Below are positions 54,741 to 64,000 of a stretch of DNA of 64,000 nt, piece by piece (positions within the stretch are counted from its first letter, which is position 1; each line of letters begins with the position of its first letter). The notes beneath the pieces are model-generated. The model had not been told where the DNA came from and did not search any database. It worked only from the letters and a program-made list of their open reading frames with translations. A program made the translations under genes and the position numbers. The stretch is from contig NC_088777.1 of NCBI RefSeq assembly GCF_954871325.1, positions 39,595,366-39,659,365 on the forward strand, written 5' to 3'. The stretch is from Gordionus sp. m RMFG-2023 (Eukaryota > Nematomorpha > Gordioida > Chordodea > Parachordodidae).

Positions 54741-54962
54741 ATGGAAAATATACAGATTCTTTCAATTTTTCCTTATTTTTTGTTATATTTAAAAGTATAT
54801 ATAATTTAAAGGGTCAAATATTATTAAAACATTTTTTAAAAATTTCTTACCAATTATTAACATCTAATTATATCTTCCTCAAATAATAATTTGCTTAATT
54901 TTTTTAAGGAAATACATTATTAATATTAATAATAATGATTTATAAATATATAGTATAAAATT

Positions 54963-57475
54963 GATAATTTAGATATAAAAGGAGCACTCCGTCTGGCCTC
55001 TTCATCAGACACACTAGCCCCCATTAATTTTCAAACTTATACCCGATTGGCTATGAAGCACCCCACACATCAGGCATCTTCAACTGAATTTCCTGGTTTA
55101 AATCCCACATCTTATCCAATAGAATTTACCACTGAGGAAGTGAGAAAAGCAATCTCAACCTTCCAAAAAGATTCTGCACATGGTTTTGAAGGCATGAGAC
55201 AGATATATCTTCAAGACCTAACAATCCCTCTTCTAAATTCTCAAACTACCCTACTCAACAGTATAACTCTCCTTTGTAACAGGTTCTTACATGGTGACGT
55301 TCCTATCTTCGCCCAGCCAATTATGTTTGGAGCAAAACTAATAGCTCTTACAAAACCAAACAAAGACTTGCGCCCAATTGCCATAGGCACCCTTTTTAGA
55401 AGACTAGTATCAAAATTGATCTCGGCTCGAATCAATGAGAAAGTCTCTACAGTTATCACATCAACTCAACTAGGGGTTGGTGTCAAAGGCGGCTGCGAGT
55501 CTGCCGCTCATATAACCCGAATATATCTACAAAATAATCCTCAAAATAAACACCTGATTAAAATCGATTTTTACAATGCATACAACACAATAAAGCGATC
55601 CGTCTTCCTAAAATCCTTTATCAATAGCTTCCCATGCTACTCCAGCTACATTTTAAGCTGCTATGCGAATCCCTCCATCTTACAATATGGTGAATATAGG
55701 CTTTCTTCTTCAGAAGGAATTCAACAGGGTGATCCCCTAGGGTCGATATTATTCTGTCTAGGAATAGACAATCTAGTTAAAAAAATTAAAAGCAGTTGCC
55801 TGTTAGATCTTCATATCTGGTACATAGATGACGGGATTATAAGCGGAAGCCCAGATGAGATAGACAAAGCCCTAGAAATTTTGCAAAAGGATGGGCCAGA
55901 CATAGGCCTTCTCTTAAACGTCGACAAAACAGAATTCTGTCAGCTCACCTCTCAATCTCCCAACTGTTACGCCTTTAAAGAGGTTATGGCCGAAGAACTA
56001 ACACATCTTGGCTCACCAGTTGGGGGTTGCTTAGCAGTTGAAGCCTTTTTCCAGGCTACTTCGAATAATTTGAACAATATGGAGGGTCTACTTATGCAAC
56101 TTCCCACGCATAAATCTTTCTTCTTAATTAAAAATTTCTTCAATATACCAAAGATCCTATATGCTCTACGGTCTACTGCTGTTTTTAAACATCCCAATCC
56201 CTTAAGAGCATATGAATCCATAATTAAAAACATCATGGAAAAAATAACTAACCTCAAATTTAACTCCAATTCGTGGCATCAAGCCACTCTCCCCTGCAAT
56301 AAAGGAGGCTTAGGGTTACGATCACCCATAGCCTTATCAATTAGTGGTTTCATCTCGTCCAGATTGGCAAGCTCCAAAATAATAACTGATCACCTGACCT
56401 TGCCAGATGCACTGCTTGACGAAGCTTATGTCATTTGGAAAGCCTCAGTTGGAGATGAATGTCTACCACCAGCCTCCCATAAACAAAAGGATTGGGATAA
56501 TCCGATGATTGCAAGGTCCGTTGATTACCTCTTTTCGACACTGCAATCTGAAGATCATGCCCTATTAGCTTCCCTCAACCAAGGTTCAGGACATGAATAC
56601 TTGGATGCCATCCCCTCTAAAAATCTTGATCTCGAACTTTCAAATCAAGAATTCAGTTTTGCTGTAGCCATTCGATTAAATGCAACAACCTCAGTTTCAT
56701 ATAAGTGCGCCAAGTGCAAAAGGCCAGTTAGTCAAACTGGTCGTCATTGCCTCCAATGCATTTTTAGCAGTGGACGCTCGATCCGGCATAACAGGTGTAA
56801 TGCTCTCATAAAACGAGCTTTACAGTCAGCAGGCTTTCCTGCCACTTTAGAACCCTCAGGTCTCTTTACGGATGGGAGACGACCCGATGGAATTACACAA
56901 ATTCCCTGGGAGAATGGCCGATTTCTAGCCTGGGATTTCTCCTGCGTTGACCCCCTCTCACCCTCCAACATCAATAAAGACATTTTAAAATACACCGAAG
57001 ATTTTAAAACAAATAAATATGTGGATATTCCAGATGAGTATAAATTCGTACCAGTTGTCACGACAACCTTAACATCTCTTGGAAGTCAGGCTCTTAGTCT
57101 AATTAAAAAGATTGGCAGAACCTTAAGAACAAAATCAGGAGACTCAAAAGAAGGCGTCTACTTACGTCAACGCATAGGAATTCAGATTATAAAATCTAAT
57201 TTCACATGCTTCATAGGTTCATTCCCCGAGGAGCCCGATTAATCTAGATTTTCTTCTTCTTCCCTTTTTTTTAAAAAATTACCCCCCCCCCCCTTCCTCC
57301 TCGTATTATCATTTGCACTAATTATATTCCCATTATTATACCTTGTATTATGAAGTCGTTGGTTGTTAAATTTCTTAAAATTTCTAGAATTGTTAAATTA
57401 TATATTTTTCTTAAATTTTGTTTTTTTAAAAATAATTTTAGAAATAAAGCTATATACATTTTGAAAAAAAAAAAA
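54963..57475 (+). mobile_element. Non-LTR-type retroelement, probably 5'-truncated, with poly(A) end
   Basis: Contains the reverse transcriptase ORF, an AT-rich 3' UTR with AATAAA near 57442 and a run of 12 A at 57464-57475. GTATAAAATT occurs at 54953-54962 and again at 57479-57488, right after the tail, a plausible 10-bp target duplication (caution: AT-rich context). Family-like coding sequence (DIKGALRLASSSDTLAPIN) begins before the first ATG right at the 5' boundary, as expected of a copy truncated during target-primed insertion. Confidence 0.75.
55053..57242 (+). CDS. Reverse transcriptase with C-terminal Cys/His motif and restriction-like endonuclease segment
   Basis: Uninterrupted 729-codon frame from ATG 55053; the frame is open upstream to about 54954. 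Reverse transcriptase motifs occur in order: ALTKPNKDLRPIAIG, KIDFYNAYNTI (motif A, about residue 170), GIQQGDPLGSILFCL (motif B, about 222), WYIDDG (catalytic YIDD box, about 256) and GLLLNVDKTEF. The C-terminus has CAKC...HCLQC...HNRC (about 552-582), then RRPDGITQIPW and FLAWDFS (about 609-630), which resembles the PD...D core of a restriction-like endonuclease as in R2-type LINEs. No apurinic endonuclease domain is present. Similar proteins are common in invertebrate genomes as unnamed predictions. Codon usage is clearly less AT-rich than its flanks, suggesting a recent insertion. Confidence 0.88.
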   Translation: MKHPTHQASSTEFPGLNPTSYPIEFTTEEVRKAISTFQKDSAHGFEGMRQIYLQDLTIPLLNSQTTLLNSITLLCNRFLHGDVPIFAQPIMFGAKLIALTKPNKDLRPIAIGTLFRRLVSKLISARINEKVSTVITSTQLGVGVKGGCESAAHITRIYLQNNPQNKHLIKIDFYNAYNTIKRSVFLKSFINSFPCYSSYILSCYANPSILQYGEYRLSSSEGIQQGDPLGSILFCLGIDNLVKKIKSSCLLDLHIWYIDDGIISGSPDEIDKALEILQKDGPDIGLLLNVDKTEFCQLTSQSPNCYAFKEVMAEELTHLGSPVGGCLAVEAFFQATSNNLNNMEGLLMQLPTHKSFFLIKNFFNIPKILYALRSTAVFKHPNPLRAYESIIKNIMEKITNLKFNSNSWHQATLPCNKGGLGLRSPIALSISGFISSRLASSKIITDHLTLPDALLDEAYVIWKASVGDECLPPASHKQKDWDNPMIARSVDYLFSTLQSEDHALLASLNQGSGHEYLDAIPSKNLDLELSNQEFSFAVAIRLNATTSVSYKCAKCKRPVSQTGRHCLQCIFSSGRSIRHNRCNALIKRALQSAGFPATLEPSGLFTDGRRPDGITQIPWENGRFLAWDFSCVDPLSPSNINKDILKYTEDFKTNKYVDIPDEYKFVPVVTTTLTSLGSQALSLIKKIGRTLRTKSGDSKEGVYLRQRIGIQIIKSNFTCFIGSFPEEPD

Positions 57476-57599
57476 TCTGTATAAAATTTATACATTTTAA
57501 AATTTATTTTATTGTATAAATAATAAATAAAATCTATAATGAAAAAAAAAAAATATATCTCAATAAATGTTCATAACTTTCTTCTGCTTCAGAAGCGTA

Positions 57600-57640
57600 G
57601 CCAGGAATTTTATACGGGGGGGGGGGGGGGTTAATTTATA
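57600..57640. repeat. GCGTAGCCAGG plus poly(G) repeat end
   Basis: AGCGTAGCCAGGAATTTTAT followed by a run of 15 G (57616-57630). The run of 10 G at 25732 is flanked by similarly unusual GC-rich sequence. Confidence 0.45.
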
Positions 57641-57654
57641 TTGAAATAATTTTT

Positions 57655-57765
57655 TTATTAAAAATTTATTAGAACTAATCATCATATAAAATTTATTAGA
57701 AATAATCATCATATAAAATTTATTAAAACTAATCATCATATAAAATTTATTAGAACAAATCAATT
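57655..57765. repeat. Tandem repeat, ~31-bp unit, 4 copies
   Basis: Copies of AAAATTTATTAGAACTAATC followed by ATCATAT, with single-base differences. The open stretch on the opposite strand (NKFYMMIS repeats) is a by-product. Confidence 0.8.
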
Positions 57766-57949
57766 TGAAAATACGATAATTCGAACACAAATAATAAAAT
57801 ATTGGAAAATACAAAATATTAAGAGCGAATATAACTCAGTTAATAAATATTATAGCTATATAAACCGGTATGTAAATCACAATAAAATATAAAATTAAAC
57901 ATTTTAAATGATCAAAATATTTCTCATAAATAAAAATTTAATCTTCTTT

Positions 57950-58400
57950 GCGATTGCGCCAATTGTTTGATAATTCGTGTTGTGTTGGGGATTAGATCTC
58001 GAAGTAAAGCTAGTCTATTTAATCTAAGATGTCATACTTTTGATATAGGTTTTTATTTTCTGTAATGAAGAAAAGGTCCCCTCATTTGTGTTTATACTAA
58101 TTGGTATCAACACGTTAATCTCCAAATCATATGATTTCGCTTTCACCTCAACAATCAGATAAATCTCGAGAAATTCCTGGTCGATATTATCTCTTGGTAT
58201 TCCAAGTTATAATATAATGATATTCAGGATTCTCATAACTTCAGCCAAATCTATTTTGAAAAATATTGCATAAAATTGTTATTGTGTTATAAATAATTTA
58301 TTAATACATTCTAAATCGGCAGTCATACTAAATCTAATAATGTATCAGTTTTAGATGAAATATGTGTTTCAGGTTATTCTGATATTTCTCCAAGGGCATA
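57950..58400 (-). pseudogene. Decayed hAT/ZMYM1-like transposase C-terminus
   Basis: Minus-strand pieces: FKIDLAEVMRILNIII, then EVKAKSYDLEINVLIPI, then EGTFSSLQKIKTYIKSM. This last block corresponds to the conserved ERSFSALRRIKTYLRSTM of ZMYM1-like hAT transposases. It is interrupted in several places. Domain order fits the C-terminal third of the protein. Confidence 0.6.
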
Positions 58401-59189
58401 CAAAATATCTAGATCCAAATGATGTAACAGCTTGATGTCGAAGGCTCCATCTTTTCGTGCAGGCTTATTGCAGTTTCTTTTTCTCCCTGCAGCTCAAGAA
58501 GTCTAAGAAATAATTATATTCAGCTTCTGTCTATTTAGATATCTCATTTATACACTCTACAAATTTTCTAATCATAGTTATTAGTAGGAATATATTAAAT
58601 AGAATTTTTGGTTGATAAAATTATCTTATATCCATTAGTGTTTAAGGTTTAAAAATGCAAGAAAATAAAATTTAAATTTTCATGAGATAAAATAAATATT
58701 ATTTAAATTAATTTTAACTTTTATTAAAGAATCTATTTGATTTATAGAATACTCTGCAATTCACAATTCATAAAGCTCTTTTATATTTCTTCAAAAATTC
58801 TTGCAATGGGGTAGGAATTTTCTCCCTTCCTTCCCGCTGCTACTCGCCTAAGCCCTTAATATTAAATTTTGCTACGGGGGACTACGCGTTATAGAATATG
58901 AATAAGTATAATATATTTATTGTTAACAATGTTACTGTTAAAATAATGTATTGAGATAAAATTAATATTATTATTATAAAAATTTATATAATATTAATAA
59001 TTTAGGTAAACGAAAATGTGCGAATTCTTTATCTAAATAGTATTATTGGCTTTGCTTTGGCGGCCACTGATGCTCGCAACTTCTGCGCATCTTTACTCTC
59101 GTTTCTGTTTTTGTCATTAATTTTTGCTGTTTTTTTATCTCCTGATCCAAGTTTCTTTTTAGCTCTAACGTAATTGGGAAGAAAATATC
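58401..59189. other. Intergenic, no gene seen
   Basis: AT-rich with a modestly GC-richer piece at 58420-58510 that could be more transposase debris. No motif recognised. Confidence 0.35.
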
Positions 59190-62120
59190 CTAAGCTTATT
59201 CCAAGAACAGGATGTACAATCAGGAGATTTTAATCATTGTAAATATAAAACTGAGATGATTGCACTTTATTATGTTTAGGGCCAATCGTTATCCTCGGTC
59301 CTGACAAAGATTCGGTGTTCCAACTCTTTAAATAAGGTCTGGGCATGTGAGTCGAACGATGTTAAAGTCTTGGCGATTAATGGTTAGAATGTATAATTAG
59401 TGGGTAGTGACAAATATTTAGCAAGTTTATTCACCTCATCCAGTAGATCATCCTTATTTATGTTGGAAGAAGCAAGAGGATCAGCATGAAAAATACTAGG
59501 TTAGGAATTTCCCCTATTCCAATAGACCATGGTATCAGGCCGTTTATTATCGGAATTGTAAAGGCCAGTGGGCTCGCGGATTGACGGGATACCAGCAGAT
59601 ATCAAGACCCTGGCGATAGTATCATTGCACTTTGAATATCTAATGAATCTGCCTCTACAACGCTTGCAGTGCAAAGGTTGACGACATTTGAGGTTAACCG
59701 ATGTTTTACATAGAATACAGTGATAGGGTATCATCACCATATAGCAATTAAGTCTAATATCAATGACATTAGGTAGCTCATAGTTGCTTAGGAGTTGGTC
59801 AAGTTTTCGCTATCTCGAGAAATTCGTAGCCGTTACCTGTGGAAATGGAAAAGAGTAGAGACTGGTCCTCGGGTTGGCTCCTCGATTTAAGGTATGCAAT
59901 GGAATTGCCAACTTGAGACTTATCCCAGTCCTTCTGTAGTGCCGATGAGGGATGATCGACTAATGAGATCAGCGTCTACATGAGCGAGAGGGGTAGGAAC
60001 AGTTTGCATCTTATTTTTTTGAGGGGGTAGGGGGTAAGCTGCTTTTGGGGGTAGGATAATTTTTTGGGGGGTTATCTATTAAATTTTGAGATGAAATAGG
60101 ACAAAATTTATATTAACACTTTTATTATAGAACTATTATAATACAATTCTTAGACCAAATCTATATATTGCAAACAATCATACACATTGTTTTCCAAATA
60201 AATCTTTCTGCTCTCCTTTTAAATGTAATTTAAAAGGTTTAGATATTTCAGCAAGCTCATAATGCCATAATAATTAATTCATTGTAAATAATGGAGGTTT
60301 TAATTGAATTTATTATCTAAAAAATAAATTCTTTATATTCACAAAATATCGATAGTTGGTAGTAGAGATAGATTAATTTAAGTTGAGATAGATTAATTTA
60401 AGTTGAGATAGATTAATTTAAGTTATTCTTATAAATTCTCTGAAAAGAGTATCAATATAATTATTAAGGTGAAAATAATAATAAAAAAACACCGCCGCCG
60501 AAGGCGGTGGGGATTTTTTTAGGGGGATAGGCAAAGGTTTTTGAAGGGATTAGCATCCAGTGAAAATCCTGTCATGTATACGCTGATTGAGATAAATTTC
60601 TAGAGATCAAATGCCTGCAGAAACAAAGGGTCAAGATATTTTATGAGTGTATGTATGATGGGTTCTCCCATGATAGGTGAGAGAATATGAGCGCGCTAAC
60701 GGAAAGTAGCGAGGGCAACCTTATACCAATGCCACCGGAATGATTTGTAAGGTAACCTGTAACCAAGATAGATCTCCAAATTTAAGATTAAGTATGTGAG
60801 ACTTTTAATCTCAAGTCCATGCGTGGCAAGAATGACATGGTATTGGAAGATTCGTGACGATCGGGGTGTATATAAAATCAATCCTCGAAATTATAAGGTA
60901 ATTCTTCAATAGGAAGAAAACTTGGTGGGCTGGGAGGCGCGATAGTGTATCGAGCATTAGGGATGTCTCCCATAAAATACGGCAAGAAATTTATGAAGAC
61001 TCGTCTTTACCTACTGGAGATATAAGATGTGTCAAGGAGTTCGTTGGCGTATGATTGAACATAAATTCATGGTTAAGGTCAATGATCCTAAGGGGACAAT
61101 TCGTCGATATACCAATTATGAGGATTAAGTTTGCATTGGTCATTTATGTTTAGTATCAGGCTATTAATGTCCAGACAGAACAAAAAGGAACCTAGAGGGT
61201 CATCTTGTGGTATTCCATCGCTAAAAGGAATCAGCCTATCTCCAAATTGAAGGTGGGAGTGATTAGCATAGCAATCAAAGATAAATTGGGAATATTCAGG
61301 GTAGAGGGTGGGGATAGAATCTAGAAACGCGCTACGCCATAGAAAGCTAAAGGGGTTCGAAAAGTCTATTTTAACCAGGATATCGTCAGGGGTCTATTTT
61401 AAATACATCCGGGTAATGGGAAGGGATTTCTCACAACCAACTTTTACATTGTCCCCTAATTGATTCAGGCACAGGTGACTGGATATCGTGAACAATATTC
61501 TGCTTACTACTAGCTTGGTGGTTAATCGGCGCCAAGTGGTTCCAAGTATGATAGGGTGAATTCATTTATTAGGTTTACAGAGTATGAGTTCAGGTCTGTA
61601 TGGAATGAAACAATGGCAGGTGGTATGCCTCCAGTAAGCATATAGTTGATGAGGTGGTTTTTATTAAAACGTCGCATTGTTGTGTGATATAAGGTGTGGT
61701 TAGATCTTGTAAGAATATTGGACCAAACCCATCAAACTTAGGGGAGGAATCGCGTTTGAAGGATAGAATAGACTTTCTAACGTCGCTTATGGTTTAGAGG
61801 AGCATTAGGACAAGCCGGTATCCTTAAGATTACGTGAACGGTGTTTTAGGAGAAGAGCTTGATAAGTTACTTAACCGTTGTCAAAAGTTGCGACGTATGG
61901 CGGATTTAACATCCAGGTTATCTGGTTTTTAGATATAAATCTGGTCTTGGTGAGCAGGTCATTATTGTGATTCTTATTGTTTCCATGTTATCACTCTTAA
62001 GATGTGTGATTAATGGGTAATGGGTAGATAGTGGCTCCTCAATATGCTGTGTCAGGGATTTTTGCTGGTAGGATCGGGGATTTGTAGGGTAGTAAAGGCT
62101 GACAGAAAGTCTAGCTAGTG
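59190..62120 (-). pseudogene. Decayed, divergent relative of the 54963-57475 reverse transcriptase element
   Basis: Minus-strand pieces follow the intact element in order. An AISDVRKSILSFKRDSSP-like segment is near 61750; KIDFSNPFSFLW is near 61340; CYANHSHLQFGD then GIPQDDPLGSFLFCLDINS are at 61160-61280. The C-terminal CILCKT...HCKRCRGRFIRYSKC and REPTGLYNSDNKRPD are at 59520-59740, and HADPLASSNINKDDL is near 59450. Several stops and frame changes break it. Protein-level identity to the other copy is only moderate, so they are separate subfamilies. A 616-bp hAT-like element interrupts it at 59970-60585. Confidence 0.82.
59970..60585 (-). mobile_element. hAT-like nonautonomous element, second copy (616 bp), nested in the retroelement relic
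   Basis: Inverse orientation of 22361-22932. It begins CAGCGTCTACATGAG and ends ATGTATACGCTG. Flanks are AATGAGAT (59962-59969) and ATTGAGAT (60586-60593), a 7-of-8 match. It has an internal triplication of GAGATAGATTAATTTAAGTT at about 60366-60424 not present in the other copy, and a GC hairpin (CACCGCCGCCGAAGGCGGTG) near 60490-60509. Higher similarity to its sister than the surrounding relic has to its own relatives suggests it is the younger insertion. Confidence 0.85.
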
Positions 62121-62409
62121 TTTTACAGAAGAATAATTATTTAACAAGGAATTCAAGTTTTTGGACAGGTGTTTGGCAACTTGAAGCTTTGCCCTTTCGT
62201 GAAATGACAAATGGTTTTGGTGCTAAAAAATATTTCTACATCTGCAGAGTAGGTGGGATCAAATATCAAAAAAAACATTTGCGCCAATAGAGATAGGGAC
62301 TGTTTGACCAGTAAGCACATCAGAGAATAATTGGGAATGGTGAATATGGGTTGTTTAGTTGTATTGAGGGCAAGGGCATAAAAGATTGGGTCCCAATTTC
62401 ATTTGTTAT

Positions 62410-62975
62410 AAAAAGAAGTATACATGATTTATTTCAAACCGACTAACGTTTTTGCCTACCACTTGATAAAGCCTTTGAAATTTGTTAATAAGAGATTTGG
62501 AAATATTTTTAATTTTAATTATGAAAATGAAATGGCTTTTTTCGCCACCATTTTGAATCCTCATTTTCAAATTAGATGGGTTGATTATGGTAAAAAAAAT
62601 ATTTGCAAAATTGCTTGATGAAGCACGTGTTATTTTTAAGGACAGGGATAATGCATTTGACCAGTCTACAAATTCATCCTCTTTCATTGAAAAGGATTAT
62701 TATTTTTGTTATAAATATTACACCTTCTAAAAATAATGAGGCTACTTAAATTAAACTTGAAATATTTAATTATATTAAAGACGGTTATCTTGATACCAGA
62801 AACTTACATAAATATAAGCACATTAAAGAAATTTTTTAATATAGCTTATTTTTCCCACTTCAGCCCCAGTTAAACGGCTATTTAGATTTACAAATCTTGT
62901 AAATAGAACAAACATGCATAGATTGTCAGATAAATTATTTGAGAAATTAATAAAAATAATAACTTACAAAATTTC
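62410..62975 (+). pseudogene. Third hAT transposase fragment
   Basis: The forward strand reads FNYENEMAFFATILNPHFQI (the LDPRFK-like block) at about 62510-62575, LLDEARVIFKDRDNAFDQ soon after, and TSAPVKRLFRF then NMHRLSDKLFEKLI at about 62860-62950 (the C-terminal SAPVERVFS block and following helix). Frame changes and stops lie between. N-terminal part absent. Confidence 0.7.
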
Positions 62976-64000
62976 AATGTCGTTTTAATATTTTTTTTTT
63001 ATAGAGTTAACATATTGTCCTAATACATTACTTTTACAAAATTTACTGACAAAATTTTTTCATATAAAATAATAATTGTAATGTACTACATTATACCCTA
63101 TATAAAAATATATTAAATGAAATGAATATAAATAAATAAAGTGTTTTGTTTAGCCTTATACCATAATTTTTACACAATGCCCAAAAATATAAGGTTTCCC
63201 ATCATGTCAATTTTTTTAACTATTATTTGAAGTAACTGGATCTACAGCTACCTTTTTCAATTTTTTATCAAGCATCCATATCTTGTATCTTATTAAATAT
63301 TCTGAAAAAGTATCATATCTGTATTTATTTATATTAAAAAGTAATTATATCGGTATCTATACACTTTAAAAAAATTGTCCATCCCTTTATATTAGTAAAG
63401 TTGGACAGATTCTTGAAAATTATCTAGCGGCATATATATACAAATTAAATAATATATGTTTGCCTTAGTTACATAGAAGTATCTTATTAAAAATATCACA
63501 AAAATACAAGTTATAAAATTGCACATCTTATTAAATCAGAGTATCTTAAAAAGAAAATACTTTTTATAAAAAAAGATTCCATTATTTCCGCAAAATAGAC
63601 TGAAATCAAGAAAAAATTAAGAAAAACTGTCCAACCCGTGGTTCACTAAAAATTGATATCATCTTTCTCACCCAGCTTCTATAAGGAACTGTGTGTAACC
63701 CAACAATAGGAATTGAAAGAAATATATCAATAACAGAAGTAATTTTGAGAACCATATTTCATGTTGACTGTTTCAACAAGCTGTAAAGTAAATTTTAAGT
63801 AAATGACACCAAATTCTGTAGTTTCGTCTTCCAGAGGCACTATACCAAAAATTTTCAAATTCTGTATGGATATTTTTAAACCGTCTAAAACACAGCAAAG
63901 CAAACACATAATATTTATATGATATCAAATTAAGAGAGGCTGTAGATAAGTCGCCCTCGGGGTTGACTGGCCATCCCCTATTGGGCTATTGTGTCTAAAA
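62976..64000. other. Right-edge intergenic DNA
   Basis: AT-rich, with a GTATC-rich MITE-like stretch at 63285-63390 and a pair of inverse words GTTGGACAG (63399) / CTGTCCAAC (63628) that could be the ends of a ~240-bp MITE. A less AT-biased piece at 63730-64000 has an open minus-strand stretch (DGLKISIQNLKIFGIVPLED) of unknown meaning. No gene can be supported. Confidence 0.4.

Noticed and set aside
57560-57814. Minus ORF with NKFYMMIS repeats
   Set aside because: It is the translation of a ~31-bp AT-rich tandem repeat plus a poly(G) run.
63727-63909. Possible minus-strand exon (DGLKISIQNLKIFGIVPLED), perhaps of the RhoGEF gene
   Set aside because: An acceptor-like TTTTAG precedes it, but the residues fit no PDZ, Ras-binding or PH segment of TIAM-type proteins and no clear donor follows.

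Overview
This is a strongly AT-rich animal (metazoan) genomic window. The evidence is spliceosomal GT-AG introns, a DEAH-box splicing helicase of the DHX8/Prp22 type, a heparan-sulfate 3-O-sulfotransferase, a Brachyury-type T-box factor and a TIAM/Still-life-like PDZ-DH-PH exchange factor. The phylum cannot be settled from sequence alone. Nothing here looks bacterial. Only about 10 percent of the window is host coding sequence; much of the rest is transposon-derived.

Layout. 173-6961 (+): the last 11 exons of the DHX8 orthologue; its 5' exons lie left of the window. 7602-10300: a tRNA-derived SINE-like unit, a hAT-like MITE with a perfect 8-bp target duplication, and a decayed hAT transposase. 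11580-21736 (-): a two-exon HS3ST gene whose 9.1-kb intron contains a 5.27-kb giant inverted-repeat (foldback) element at 13929-19194. 21737-25924: intergenic, with a complete 572-bp hAT-like element at 22361-22932. 25975-36101 (-): a complete six-exon Brachyury gene; splice phases agree at every junction and give 712 residues. 36102-51338: about 15 kb with no host gene supported, holding MITEs, a GC-rich palindromic element, hAT debris and a broken coding remnant. 51339-54411 (-): the 3' part of the PDZ-DH-PH RhoGEF gene. 54963-57475 (+): a non-LTR-type reverse transcriptase element with a long open frame, poly(A) tail and candidate target duplication. 57950-63000: transposon graveyard, including a divergent, decayed relative of the same reverse transcriptase that is split by a second copy of the 572-bp hAT-like family.

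The host genes do not form a pathway: one acts in spliceosome release, one in heparan sulfate modification, one in developmental transcription and one in Rac-type GTPase signalling. The unifying feature of the non-coding part is hAT biology. At least four nonautonomous families have recognisable 8-bp (or near 8-bp) target duplications, alongside several dead transposases. The standout object is the foldback element: hAT-like termini, GGCTAA-rich tips, inverted arms, and 20 + 13 copies of a ~118-bp satellite in opposite orientation, each centred on the 12-bp palindrome TGACAATTGTCA (sometimes mutated), sitting in the intron of an active-looking gene.
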